From Hermodice carunculata (taxonomy: Eukaryota; Annelida; Polychaeta; Eunicida; Amphinomidae), in NCBI GenBank assembly GCA_964020975.1, contig OZ026615.1, positions 81,716,962 to 81,780,961 on the forward strand: a DNA stretch of 64,000 nucleotides, written 5' to 3'. Below are positions 1 to 10,839 of this stretch, one piece after another. Position 1 is the stretch's first letter. Each line of letters starts with the position of its first letter. The position numbers and the translations under genes were made by a program. Under the pieces are notes generated by a model that was not told the origin of the DNA, did not search any database, and worked only from the letters and a program-made list of their open reading frames with translations.

Positions 1-640
1 AGCAATCCACATTTCAATAGCTTTAAGGGTAATTTCACCATCTACGTGTGTGGGCTGGAATGTCAGCTGCAGTTGTGTGTCTTCTGCGTAGAATCGATAG
101 TGGATACCACATTTTTCCACAATGCGAGCCAGTGGATTCGTGTATATTGTAAACAACAAAGGCCCAAGCACCGATCTCTGTGGCATCCTACACTTCATTC
201 CAGATTTGATGGATGTTATACCTTGGATTGTTACCGCCTGAAGTCTGTTTTGTAATTAAGACTGAAACCACGAGAGAGCTGTCCCAGTTATACCTATGCT
301 AGAGGAGAGCCTCTGCAGTACAATTGTGTGCCCTACTGAGTCAAAGGCAGCAGATAAGTCCAATAGTACCAATGGCATGACTTTCCTGTCATCAACTGAT
401 TCTAGATCATTCTGAATTTTCAATAGATTATTGAAAATACAAAATGATCTAGAATCTTCCACCGAGACCACATTATTGAATAATGAGGTCTCGGTGGAAT
501 GGCCTGACGTATAAGCTAATTTATATTTTTCCCGCAAATTATTTTTGGTCATGTGTTTTGTGAGCTGTAATGCTACAACGTTTTCAATAAGTTTTGATAC
601 AGAGATAAAATTCATATCTGGTAAGATGTCATTATCATCT
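1..640 (-). mobile_element. LINE reverse-transcriptase fragment (CR1/Jockey-type), cut by window start
   Basis: Read on the minus strand, the stretch carries recognisable RT motifs in order: SKLIENVVA, GHSTETSL, LVLLDLSAAFDSV, SVLGPLLFTIY and YAEDTQL (the YADD-type catalytic box with E for the first D). These are hallmarks of non-LTR retrotransposon ORF2 of the Jockey superfamily (CR1/L2-like). The first part is open from about 615 down to 256; the GPLLF and YAEDTQ part lies in another frame, so the copy is no longer coding. An insertion of about 19 codons sits between GHSTETSL and LKIQNDLE (see the paired hairpins at 398-497). The fragment runs off the left edge of the window. Confidence 0.85.
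398..497. repeat. Two back-to-back hairpins inside the LINE fragment
   Basis: Arms 398-411 and 443-456 are perfect 14-bp inverted copies (GATTCTAGATCATT / AATGATCTAGAATC), with an inner 9-bp stem 416-424/430-438. Immediately next, 459-497 is a near-perfect 39-bp palindrome starting CCACCGAGACC and ending GGTCTCGGTGG. Both halves lie in the extra stretch that interrupts the RT motif. Confidence 0.85.
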
Positions 641-954
641 TCACAATGATTGGTTATCAGCAGGGCAACATTAATTAAAATGCTCTAACTGGAATGCTGG
701 GTCAAATTTTGCCAACATGTGGTCACTTTGCAGCTAAGCTGCCCACATGCAGTCAACCATGTCATGATCGCCATTGGTTAATGTGCTGAATGTGTGAACT
801 GTGAATGGTAAAGGAAGCTGGACACGACGCTATATCATTTTCTCTTGATATATGCATGTCCAAGATTTACCAAAAATGTCTTGCTTATAATTTAAGATAT
901 ATATATGGTACTTATTGAAGAATTTCCTATATTTGGTGCTATCAATTAGTGACT
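641..954. other. Unassigned sequence
   Basis: AT-rich, no open frame, motif or repeat recognised. Confidence 0.5.
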
Positions 955-1690
955 TGAAATTTTTAAGTATCAAGACTCAAATTCTTAATATCAACACATC
1001 GACTTTTTGACATCAAGAAGTCATTTCTTGACATTGATATCAAGAATTTCTACTGATTTTCAGTTTTATATCAAACATGACTTACAACTCTTGATATTAA
1101 AAAGTGATTTCTGGATATCCAGAAGTTACTTTTTGATATCACGAGGTGAATTCTTGATATCGATAGGTGGATTATATATCGAAAATTACCTCTAAATATG
1201 AGGAAGTAATACTTTTTAATTACAAGATGTTATTGCTTAATATTATGAATTATTGGACCAATTGCAAAACAGCGTCAAAGAGATATCCTGAATTCAATTT
1301 TAGGTATCTCGAATTCAACTTGAGATATTTTAAAATAACTTTATGATATAGAAAATTGTATTCATCTGATATCGTAAATTTAAATCAAAGTGCCGATTAC
1401 TCAACCGTATCTTTAAAATAAAGCATTAAATAGTAAAACGCCTGTTGGGGGGGGGGGGGCATTGCAATCTGAAAGTGTCTTCAAATCAATTTTAGATGCA
1501 GATGTGTGTTAAATTCAATTTTATTCTTAAATACCTAAAATTTCAGTTTAGATGTGTCGAATTTAATTTAAGATATTTAAATTAAAATCCATGATATAGA
1601 ATACAGTTGAAGATAGGCTTATCTCATATTGAATAAAGGAGATCCAAAATTAAATCAAAGATATCCTAAATTGTGTGTTCATGACCTTGC
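955..1690. repeat. Degenerate GATATC-rich tandem repeat
   Basis: The stretch is built of diverged short units of about 25-35 bp that recur around TTGATATCAAGAA (about 960-1200) and around AGATATC/GAATTCAA (about 1270-1680). Many units are internally palindromic. A G homopolymer at 1447-1459 interrupts it. No coding potential is visible; the short open frame at 1007-1195 only follows the repeat. Confidence 0.6.
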
Positions 1691-2109
1691 ACTTTACCCA
1701 CTAGGAATTGTATAGAAATCTGCAGCTACACAATTCGTCTATATAGGGCTCAAGCAAATAGCAAACCAGATATGGGATCGCACTGGCAGTAAGTAAGATT
1801 TCAGTCAACATCTTTTCTGCGGCAATCTCAAGTCTCAAGTAAATTGGCTATGCAGACCTGAAAAATTGATATCTATAGGTATACCTACCTTGTATATTTT
1901 ATAGGTTTTGTTTCTATGTGTTTTATGAACAGATTATCGATAGCTCGGCAATATCGGCTTTAAAGACGCATTCTAGCTACATTTTAGCTTACTACATTGC
2001 AGTATGAATTTGTCATAAAGAACAGGTGTAACGACGAAAAGAAAGGTAGACCTAGACCGTTTCTTGTTGCATGTATAGGCCTACATGATTAATGTAACAG
2101 AAACCAGAT
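1691..2109. other. Unassigned sequence
   Basis: No gene or repeat recognised. Confidence 0.5.
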
Positions 2110-2875
2110 TCTAAAAAGAAAACTAATGGAGCAAATGTTTTGCAGCATTCCTTTCAAACGCCAAATCATTGATTCTCTGAATATTCAGTCCCTTTTTAAA
2201 TTGGAATTTGTACGCAACATGATTCCCCAGGAATGCAAAATAAAAGACCCCCATTATTTTTGATAAATATGGCAATAATATTGGACAAAGTTTGATGAAT
2301 TAAAAGGAATTTCTGGCTTCAATTGCTCTTGAAAATATGGCAGCTAAGCAAAATTGTGACTGTATGTCTAACAATAAATATTCCAGTTTTGTTGATACAT
2401 ACCTCAAACATGTATTTACAGTTAATTTGGATATAATGCAAAATTCAGTTTTAAAAGAATGCATGAAAAAAATACAAAATTTCGGATATGTCCTTCGTTG
2501 AAGATTGACAGTATTTTTCATGATAAAAGTAATGCTTTTGTTTCCTACAGTATGAAATGGGCAGAGAAAAAAAATAGAATTTAAGAAATTTGAAGGATGG
2601 GTATCAAACTTGAAAAGAGTCTTGAGAAATATAATTCATTGTTGCAAATCCCACATTAAGAATTTGAGTATAGTAAAATAAGCAGCTTAAATTTGCAAAA
2701 GTAGTCAAAGAACTACAAGAAGGAATTATTATCCCTAACATTGATAAGGCAGGCATCAATTTTGTTATCATCTGCAAAAGATATGATATGGATGTTTTGA
2801 AAAATGAATTTGGCATAAACAATATTTCAAGCGTAAGAAGCAACAATGTATACCCATTACAATTTTGAAGACTTT
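2110..2875 (+). mobile_element. Penelope-like or related retroelement remnant (region upstream of RT)
   Basis: Plus-strand translation gives, in order, blocks resembling the region ahead of the RT core in Penelope-like proteins of marine invertebrates: SSFVDTYLKHVFTVNLDI (about 2395), a segment near 2595 with GWVSNLKRVLRNIIHC, and EGIIIPNIDKAGINFVIICK with RYDMDVLKNEFGINN (about 2720-2830), where the DKAG block is the most characteristic. Frames change between blocks and stops occur, so this is a decayed copy. The RT palm itself is not present downstream. Assignment to Penelope-like elements is recollection of the family, not a search result. Confidence 0.5.
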
Positions 2876-3805
2876 AGACTTGCCTGTTTTGCTACTTAAT
2901 CTTATCTATTGGTATCATTCGGTTTTAATATTCACCTTTCAGACATTTTAAGCTTAGATGTTTTCGGTCAGGTTAAACCCCCAGGGGCTATTGATAGCAA
3001 GCAGCTGGCGAACGACAGTAACAATTTGCCTAACTGTACTAAATCTGGTTAAGAAATATTGCATTTTGATAAAATGCTGATGACTTTCATTTTTTTCTGA
3101 CATGCCTGAGTACACATTAACTCAACATCAAAAATTACTCATATTTGACGGTATTTACTCATATGCCACAAACTTGGCATTTCATGTTAATACATTAACT
3201 CAGGATTGGCACTGAAATTGAGCTTTGTTGTTTGGAGACGTTCAAAGTGAGAAGCAGGTGTCATCATGGGATTTGTTGTAAACTTCTGGTGTAGGATGCC
3301 CATTGTTACAGTACTAGTTCGAATTTCCCTCTGTTGGTACCAGTGGTCTAGCTGTAACTGTTTATTTTATAATCACTGGCACAGGATATACTGCCCTAGT
3401 TTGTTTCCACTTCAGTTAAAAACTAGCAGGTTGTTTAAATAAGGTACGCTATCCAGCTAGAAAGGGTACATATGGGTTCACGAGTCAGTCAAATTATTTG
3501 TATCTGAGCTTGTAATATTCAAATTTAGTAATTATGTTTGGTTTGACAGGTATTGTTTATTCGTATTGAAGCTTTGCTATTTATAAGCAAAGCTCCACTT
3601 ATTCAGCTAATGCGTTGACACGTCCACGCATTTTTTCGTTGTTATGTGGGTTGTCTTTGTTGGATATTTAGCCTAGACAAGGAGCCCCTACTCAGAGAGG
3701 CATGTAAGGGTACATGCTCTGAAACATGTTCTGAAGACCCTTTATTTTATTTGGGAAAGTACAGCCTATGTCAAAATTCTAAAGACGAATGTGACAATAA
3801 TACTT
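2876..3805. other. Unassigned sequence
   Basis: No gene seen. A short stretch near 3115-3200 repeats ATTAACTCA and TTACTCATA motifs. Confidence 0.5.
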
Positions 3806-3843
<38 letters not shown>

Positions 3844-3851
3844 ACACACAC

Positions 3852-3939
<88 letters not shown>

Positions 3940-3960
3940 GTGTGTGTGTGTGTGTGTGTA
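3806..3960. repeat. Compound microsatellite (CA)n(TA)n(TG)n
   Basis: About 45 bp of CA repeats pass into about 85 bp of TA repeats and then about 20 bp of TG repeats, so the whole tract is self-complementary and could fold as one long hairpin. Open frames crossing it on both strands are artefacts of the repeat. Confidence 0.95.
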
Positions 3961-4261
3961 GGTATTCGAGAAACTGGTGCGATATGGGTCAGTAGCATGA
4001 GGCAAGCCAAGCTACCACAGTGACAAATGATCGACTGGAGCTTAGACTCAGCAAAATGGATAACTTCGCAAGTTTCTGCGAGTTGTTGGGCCTTACGATA
4101 TTAAAGTGCAAGTTCAAAGATTTTCAAACGGTCAGGCCAAACATATGCATCTTTTAAGCCCATTTTATTAGCAGACACCAAACCAAAATTCAGCAATCAG
4201 ATGGGTCATTTTAAATTTCAATGAATGCAACTGTTTGATATTTATTAACAGAAAGTTCATT

Positions 4262-4546
4262 TTACTGATCTAAGGAAAGAAATATGGGAAATTTGAGTCG
4301 TCTGATTTGCAGCTCTGTTCTGTGTGTAGCCCACATCAAGTTGGCCTCGTACCGTACATGAACCGCGACATATTCCTGTTGGTATGTCTTGATTGTCCGC
4401 TCTGCTGGTGCAATTCTCCTGTACAGAACATCTTGTTCATCTTCGTCAGAAAAAGTGCAAGCTAGATTCAGATTGCCATCGCGATAATGCTCACTATCAC
4501 TGCTGAAGTTCTCGCGTCTCGTTAATGGCTTGCTAGTAAGTCTCAT
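4262..4546 (-). CDS. Possible small coding exon, unknown
   Basis: A 94-codon minus-strand frame opens with ATG at 4546 and has a protein-like, charged composition (SDEDEQDVLYRR, APAERTIKTYQQEY, MWATHRTELQIRRLKF). I recognise no family. It could be an exon: a possible donor (TCA|GTAAAA) lies at its end. No adjoining exon was found on this strand, and chance cannot be excluded. Confidence 0.2.
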   Translation of the reverse strand: MRLTSKPLTRRENFSSDSEHYRDGNLNLACTFSDEDEQDVLYRRIAPAERTIKTYQQEYVAVHVRYEANLMWATHRTELQIRRLKFPIFLSLDQ

Positions 4547-5029
4547 TTCAAATGTATCAATATCATTATTTTAAATTGATATATTTGCAACAAATCGCCG
4601 GCTTTTATTTCTAAGACATTCTGAACCCAAACTTGCGTGACAGTTAGACCCCATCAATCAATAGGACCTTGAATCTTTAACAGTACCCATGGGCCTACGT
4701 ATTTACTACGCATGTACAGTGAAGCTTGGCCTCTGTTTGGGAGACAGGATCAAGAGGGACCAGATGTCAGCTTCCTACTAAATCTGTTAAGTCACCCTGT
4801 GAACCAAATCAAACGTCTCTTTTATCACCTGTGGCGGCTAATTTTAGTAAAGGGAAAGAAAATGGAAGAGTATAGTCTATTGAATACAAGGAAGCCAGTA
4901 AATAAGCCAAGCTTCCATCCGCAACAGTTTTTTTCCCATATTTCAAGCTTGACCTCTGTACATTTCTTTTTTCACAGACGGAAAGTTATCCCTAATGACA
5001 CGTGGCCCAGGTAGAGGCTGGGCTTCAAT
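4547..5029. other. Unassigned sequence
   Basis: Nothing convincing. The plus-strand frame 4712-5014 has no recognisable features. Confidence 0.4.
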
Positions 5030-5480
5030 AGTCATGCTCAGCTGAAACATCCACTTGGCTTAGGCCCATTGACCCGCATTGTAATGAATAGGAGTGACCC
5101 TTCCTTCAGGTACATTTCCAACACGCATTAGCATAATCTTATCATAATATGAACATGGAGAATTGGTCAAAAAGAGCAAAAACACACACATTTCTAGTGC
5201 CACGTGGTGAACAAATAATTGTCTTGGATATCCAGAGGTGCCCTTATGTTATTTTGAAGCAATAGGAAAAGCAGTGTTGCAGATTGAAAGATTTTCCCAA
5301 AAAATGAAAACAAAATCATACCAAAGCCAAACATAACTGGATGTGACGTGTTGACAAATGAAGTTGAATTTTATCTTGGCTATATCCTAGCCCAATTTGA
5401 AGAGAATCCGTCTTATGGTTTTGGGAAAATCGAAAATGGAATTGTGGACAACAGATGGATGGATGACAGCATACCACCCA
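5030..5480. repeat. Diverged copy of the ~500-bp dispersed repeat
   Basis: Contains the same landmarks as the array at 43.8-46.8 kb: CTCAGCTGA, GACCCTTCC, 'GTGCCACGTGGTGAACAAAT' (5199-5218) and a terminal GGACAACAGATGGATGGATGACAG stretch (near 5445-5470). One diverged unit. Confidence 0.5.
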
Positions 5481-6225
5481 TGTTAAAAAAATGAAAAAAT
5501 AAAACTACCTAAACGTTGATTTAAACTTATATCCACAAGTCAACCATGGTAACACGTACACCCATTGACCATAAAGTAATTAAAACGTTTGCAAAAATAT
5601 CAGGAAATATTAATAGCACAACCTACTGAACAACGTTAGAAGAGACAGAATTAAACTCCATTAATATTATTACCAGGTTTTAAAGAAACAAAAACTAAAA
5701 GAAACAAAAAAATCCAGGAAACGGTTTTGCATCAGTAGCCTGTCACAGAGTATAGATTGGTCGGTTCAGTTAGTTTCATAGACTCATTGAAGGAATATTA
5801 ATGTGAAAATGTGTCCCCAATAAATATAATGTTGGTTTATGCATCTTAGCTCATGATTGAGACATTTCTGTCTACATACAATAGGTATGGTGCCTTGAGG
5901 ATTGTAGTCAAGTCTTGGGGATTGTAGTAGTTGCAAGACAACCGTCTGCTTTTGTTAAAAAGGTCTTGCATGTTTATGTTTTTTTTCGAAGCAATAAATG
6001 ATCTCTAACCCAGTATTCTTCCTGGCAGTATAACTATTGTTGCACACATCTTGCTACCAAGTGTTTGAGAGGGCAAGACCCACATTTTTGCTGCTTTTAC
6101 AGTAATTTCTTAAAAAGGAAAAAATATGGACCATGAAGGAATCTGTGAAAATCATTCTAACATTCACTGACTCTATATAGCATGCATATATTATGTGAGT
6201 TCTAAAGCATTCTTTAAATTCTTAC
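5481..6225. other. Upstream region of the receptor gene; no exon identified
   Basis: AT-rich, no clear coding. Because the receptor frame starts in the middle of a lectin-like domain, an upstream exon with the rest of that domain and a signal peptide is expected, but I could not find it here. Confidence 0.4.
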
Positions 6226-9200
6226 TTGTATCCATTACACCAATTTTTAAATGTGAAGGGTGCGGCACCACGATGGTTAGATGGCAATCCATTAACAGTC
6301 GCTGCATGGAACAGTTATCAGACTACATTAATATCATCATTAGGGCCAATGGACAGGACACACTCAAGTGAATTAATAGGCAATGTCTTAAAAAATGCAG
6401 ATCTTTCAACACAAAAAATGAGAACTTTTTCTTCTTTACATGGAGCCCTGGTGACAAAAACTACCAATATATCAGGGACTCGGGAGTATGCCACTCCCTC
6501 CTTCAGCAGAACAGAACAGTGCTCAGGCATGATATATACCTTCTTTGGCGAGCACCCAAACTGGGCAACAATTTCCTGTCACAGACGGTATAGAGCTGGA
6601 TTTATATGTGAACTGAAGAAAGATATTAATCGAATACCAAAGACGACAATTTCATATTGGAATGAGGAATGTTCAAAAGGATGGTATAAGATTAAACAAA
6701 GATGCATTCTTCTTTTTATGCACAACAATTTGTCATTTGACAGAGCTGCAAAACTATGCAATGAACGACAAGCAAGTGTACTTAATTTCCTAAGGGATGC
6801 TCTTATATTGAGACAAACATTTGATAAAAATATTAAAAAATACTTGTATAAAACATTTAATACAAGCATAGAAAACTACATGTATATGCCATCAGTAGAG
6901 TGGGAGCATAAGTTTCCTCAGCGAACATTGATTTTTGCACCGTACAAATTGCAGACTTCGAAAATAAAGGCGTTCTCTTTGTACATTGCACGTTTACAAA
7001 TATATGAAAAAAGACTGTGCTTACTGCATCAAGAAAATCTTACATCCTCTAAGTGCTTTATACTAACGTTGAAGAGAAATTCCAAAGTATTTAAGCATGT
7101 TACCATGTATGTTTTTGTTAGGATGATGACACCTCACCCAATAAGGGATTGTTTTGTATCTGTAAATACTGACCTCTGCAAACAGAATGAAACATTTGAT
7201 GGAACATTCTGTGAGGCAGACACAAGGGTATTATCAAACTCATGTTCTGTTACACAATTTAAATGTCAAAGTAAAGAGTGTATTTTGGCTCACCATGTTT
7301 GTGACGGACAGGCTGACTGTATGGATAGTACCGATGAAAGAGATTGTTCATACGTTTGTACGATGGACAGTGGTCTGCAACCTTCGTATGACCAGTGCCT
7401 TCTTCATTGTAAAGCACCAAAATGCTTTTGCAGCTCAGTTCATTTTCAATGTCGAAGTTTTGGTTGTGTGCCCATATCCAAAGTCTGTAATAACTATGTA
7501 GACTGTTTGGATGGCTCTGATGAGCAAGCATGTGATCACGCTCACATGAAATATTACATAAATGTGATAAGCACAGACGAAAACTATCGTTGCAATGGAC
7601 CCATTTGGATATCCTGTATTAAAAATGTTAAGAAGCCATGTTATAGTCCAGCGGAAGTATGCATCTATGACAAAAATGAAAAAGGACTGACGAAGTTTTG
7701 TCCTAATGGAGAGCATCTTTGGCATTGTATTGAAACATCGTGTTCCAGGATGTTCAAATGCCCAGAATCATATTGTGTACCGTTAAGACTTGTTTGTGAT
7801 TTGATCTGGGACTGTAATTATGGAGTGGATGAATCCGATTGTAATAATTTAAGGCAATTTTTCCACTTCCGGTGCAGAAACGAGAAAACATATCTCCACC
7901 AAACTGAAGTATGCGATGGGCATGTACACTGTAGGTACTCATTTGACGATGAAGAACTATGTGACATGAAGGCATGTCCGGAGCATTGTAACTGCATAGC
8001 GCACGCATTAGATTGTACAGACGCTCCTATAATAGAAGTCCCATTTTACTCAAAGAACATCAGGGGCTTAATTTTGTGCAAAACTAAAATCAAGGTTTTT
8101 CAGGGAAGTAGTGTAATTTTAAAATTCATATATCGTTTGGAAATTTGCAATAATAATATGGAGCAAATATTGTATAAATCGTTTTTCAATTTTCCAAGCC
8201 TTATTCAGCTTAATCTGAGCAACAATAATTTGTATTCAATTGAACAAAATGCTTTTACGGGATTGAGATTCCTTACTCAGTTGTCCTTGGTGGGAAATAA
8301 ATTATCAACACTCGAGGCATTTACTTTTAATGGACTCGTGAGTTTAATAGAACTCAATCTGAGTGATTTGCATGTAGAAGTAATACAAAATCGAGCATTT
8401 TGCAAAATGAGAGATCTGTGGTCTTTAGATCTATCAGTTAATAAAATAGAAACGCTAGCAAAAGATACCTTTGCTTGTTTGGAAATGCTTAGGCACATAA
8501 ATATTTCAAAAAATTTAATACGGAATGTAAATCCTCTAGTATTTTCAGCCTTGGATTTACTCAGTTATTTATTAAGTGATGATTCAGAATTGATTTGCTA
8601 TACGCGTTTGCAAAATCGTAGTGCCTTTTCAAGTGAACTATGCGCTGGGATCATTCCTAATTTAATTCAGGTATATATAACCTTATTTTCCTGTATTTTG
8701 CTGGTTGGAGTTAACTTATGTACCTTTTCATTAAGTTTGTATCCAAAGATAAAAACATTGTTAAATTTATTTGATTCATGCATGTCAATGGCAAATTTGA
8801 TAATAGGTTTTCATGGCTGTGTCATATTTGTTGCAAACATAACATACAAAACCAACGTTTTAGCCATCTTGTACAATTGGCAATGTAGTCCCACTTGCAT
8901 TGTTGCTGATTTCGTAACCATGGTTTCTTTCATATTTTCAGTGTACGTATGCTTCCTTACATCACTTAATTTATATATAAAAGTTGTTTTAATATTCAAA
9001 ATAAAACCTTTGAACCATGCAAACGGTAAAATACTATTGTGTTTTGGGTTTTTTTTGGCATGTTCCATTTCATGCTTTTTGTTGAAGGTCTACTTTGAGA
9101 GAACAGGTAAAGGTCATTGTTCACCTTCTAGACTATGTATGTTTACCATACTGCTAGTACTACGCATGAAGTATTTAGCTATAATCTTTCTCGTACTGGT

Positions 9201-9552
9201 ATTTACGGTGTGGATTAGTGTACCTTTGATGTATAGTGGCATCATTTTTGCATTCATAAACTCAAGACGAAAAAGTGGCCAAAAGAGACACAAATATAAG
9301 TTTTTCACCAGTATGACAGTAACTGCATTTCTTAGTCTTTCTTTCTTACTTGCCTTCATGTCCTTGTCAATTTTATTATATCTAAACAGAGGAGCAATCT
9401 TTGATCTACATAGATATCTTACGTTCCTTACGTATCTTATTGCCATGATAACCCCTCTTTTACATATGTCGGACAGGTCACAGCTTTTCTTGCATGTCGC
9501 ACTTTTGATTTCAGAGAAAATATGGAAATCTGCGGATAGATTGAGAATATGA
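6226..9552 (+). CDS. GRL101/relaxin-receptor-like LRR GPCR with C-type-lectin and LDLa modules (5' incomplete)
   Basis: Cell-surface leucine-rich-repeat GPCR; ligand unknown. The open frame (1108 codons) begins at a TTG, and the first in-frame ATG is at 6349; 6226-6345 already encodes lectin-domain sequence (WLDGNPLTVAAW), so the true start is upstream. A splice acceptor is plausible at AATGTGAAG|GGTGCG (6245-6254). Domains by residue from 6226: C-terminal part of one lectin-like domain (17-130, ending WATISC...GFICEL); start of a second (about 148-190, CSKGWYKI...LCNERQASVL), poorly conserved later; LDLa repeats near 338-374 (CDGQADCMDSTDERDC), 399-437, 500-539 and 547-580; cysteine cap CPEHCNC (584-607); about six LRRs (635-782); seven hydrophobic segments (about 810-1098). 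The TM7 NPxxY motif of class A receptors is not evident. All modules in one exon is unusual for this family, whose genes are normally split; intron loss or a retrocopy is possible. Confidence 0.85.
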   Translation: MYPLHQFLNVKGAAPRWLDGNPLTVAAWNSYQTTLISSLGPMDRTHSSELIGNVLKNADLSTQKMRTFSSLHGALVTKTTNISGTREYATPSFSRTEQCSGMIYTFFGEHPNWATISCHRRYRAGFICELKKDINRIPKTTISYWNEECSKGWYKIKQRCILLFMHNNLSFDRAAKLCNERQASVLNFLRDALILRQTFDKNIKKYLYKTFNTSIENYMYMPSVEWEHKFPQRTLIFAPYKLQTSKIKAFSLYIARLQIYEKRLCLLHQENLTSSKCFILTLKRNSKVFKHVTMYVFVRMMTPHPIRDCFVSVNTDLCKQNETFDGTFCEADTRVLSNSCSVTQFKCQSKECILAHHVCDGQADCMDSTDERDCSYVCTMDSGLQPSYDQCLLHCKAPKCFCSSVHFQCRSFGCVPISKVCNNYVDCLDGSDEQACDHAHMKYYINVISTDENYRCNGPIWISCIKNVKKPCYSPAEVCIYDKNEKGLTKFCPNGEHLWHCIETSCSRMFKCPESYCVPLRLVCDLIWDCNYGVDESDCNNLRQFFHFRCRNEKTYLHQTEVCDGHVHCRYSFDDEELCDMKACPEHCNCIAHALDCTDAPIIEVPFYSKNIRGLILCKTKIKVFQGSSVILKFIYRLEICNNNMEQILYKSFFNFPSLIQLNLSNNNLYSIEQNAFTGLRFLTQLSLVGNKLSTLEAFTFNGLVSLIELNLSDLHVEVIQNRAFCKMRDLWSLDLSVNKIETLAKDTFACLEMLRHINISKNLIRNVNPLVFSALDLLSYLLSDDSELICYTRLQNRSAFSSELCAGIIPNLIQVYITLFSCILLVGVNLCTFSLSLYPKIKTLLNLFDSCMSMANLIIGFHGCVIFVANITYKTNVLAILYNWQCSPTCIVADFVTMVSFIFSVYVCFLTSLNLYIKVVLIFKIKPLNHANGKILLCFGFFLACSISCFLLKVYFERTGKGHCSPSRLCMFTILLVLRMKYLAIIFLVLVFTVWISVPLMYSGIIFAFINSRRKSGQKRHKYKFFTSMTVTAFLSLSFLLAFMSLSILLYLNRGAIFDLHRYLTFLTYLIAMITPLLHMSDRSQLFLHVALLISEKIWKSADRLRI

Positions 9553-10069
9553 ACCAACTCAGCATGTTTCAATTAGTGTATGAAAAGTCTACAAGATTTA
9601 ATCTGATGATGCCCTCATTCATCTTTTATTGGGAATTCCTTATACGAGTCACAGCTATTTATTACATTTACTCTGTAATGACCCGCCTGTTGATATCCAG
9701 ATCCACAAAAGGTTCATTATTTTTTCATAAGGTTCTTAATATAAAAAATAAACTGTTAGGTACATTAGCAGTATTGGCCACAAAGGGGATTTGCTCCTCT
9801 GCATGGACATTTTCCAGCGTTATTGTCTCAAATACAATTTTATTAGGTTCACTTTCGGATCACATTGTCCAGCCAATTGTATTAAGCATACATATATCAC
9901 AACGGATGTCGACTCCAATGACAAACAGGTTAGCACTGATATCTTTGTTAGAGAACTGCGTCAGGCCAGGGATGGTCAGCTGACCATAACAATGAGCCAT
10001 ATCGAGCTAGCCGAGTATCAAACTATCAAAAAATATGAAAAATATTTGGAGGATATCCAAAGGTGCTGA
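9549..10069 (+). pseudogene. Second TM5-TM7 block and cytoplasmic tail of a related GPCR
   Basis: Immediately after the receptor stop, a 144-codon frame (9549-9983) encodes hydrophobic segments that align by eye with TM5 (FIFYWEFLIRVTAIYYIYS), the third loop, TM6 (LLGTLAVLATKGICSSAW) and TM7 (DHIVQPIVLSIHI, compare the NPILY block of relaxin receptors). A second frame (9791-10069) continues with a polar, tail-like sequence (IFVRELRQARDG, SHIELAEYQ). No extracellular part or TM1-4 precedes it. It may be the 3' remnant of a tandem duplicate whose front was deleted, with one frame change; a spliced alternative C-terminus is the other reading. I cannot decide between them. Confidence 0.4.
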
Positions 10070-10839
10070 CTTCAGATCTTCCACCTTAACTGCTGCAAAA
10101 AAACCATCTCTGAGATTAGGCTGAACCGTTAAGAATATGTACCTCATCGACAGTTTAAGCAAAGTTGTTCAGATCCTGCGGATTCCTGATTTTAAAAAAA
10201 AATGTGTGTCCTTGTTGGTTGATGCATTCATTCTCTTTGATTACAATGCAGGCCAATGGAATTGCAAGAGTACTTCTGCTTTTGACTGCAGCTGAGTATA
10301 TGATTATCGACAAATCAGCTACCTAATATCTCACAATTCAACAAAATCAAACATGTTAGTCGAGGACACCCTCATCAATACAATTGTTGTATTGGATCTG
10401 AATAGCCATAGTTGAAAATTAACAGGCAGCTTGTTATGTATATATATACAATATTAATAGAACTTGAATTTGCATTCTGTGAAAATGTCACTCATTTCAG
10501 CAGTTTGAATTTTTACCTCATCTAACCTGTCAGTCAACTGGGGGTATGTGGTTTATAATCTACCATGTGTAGTTTGTCCCTTCTCCATCTATGATTCACA
10601 TTTTTTTCTCAAAAACTCTTGGTGATATCCTATTCCAATGTGGTGAGGATTTACCGTGGGTCACTACCATTTTTTCCAATGATCATGTTCCAGTATTATA
10701 TCATATCTATTGTATTTAATAGCAGCAAATAGAGATATATTATACAAAATTATAAAAGGGATATGAGAACATATAGATACATAAATACGTAGACAGTATT
10801 GATTCATCACAGCATATAATTTACAAATGAGGGGGAAAC
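10070..10839. other. Unassigned sequence
   Basis: Probable 3' region of the receptor locus grading into the 3' untranslated part of the LINE that follows on the minus strand. No gene seen. Confidence 0.4.

Noticed and set aside
955-1690. CRISPR-like or regulatory array of GATATC palindromes
   Set aside because: Units are degenerate with no constant spacers; the setting is a eukaryotic genome, so a decayed minisatellite is the simpler reading.
3646-4023. Open frames on both strands through the CA/TA/TG tract
   Set aside because: Their length comes from the dinucleotide repeat; the non-repeat ends show no protein-like features.
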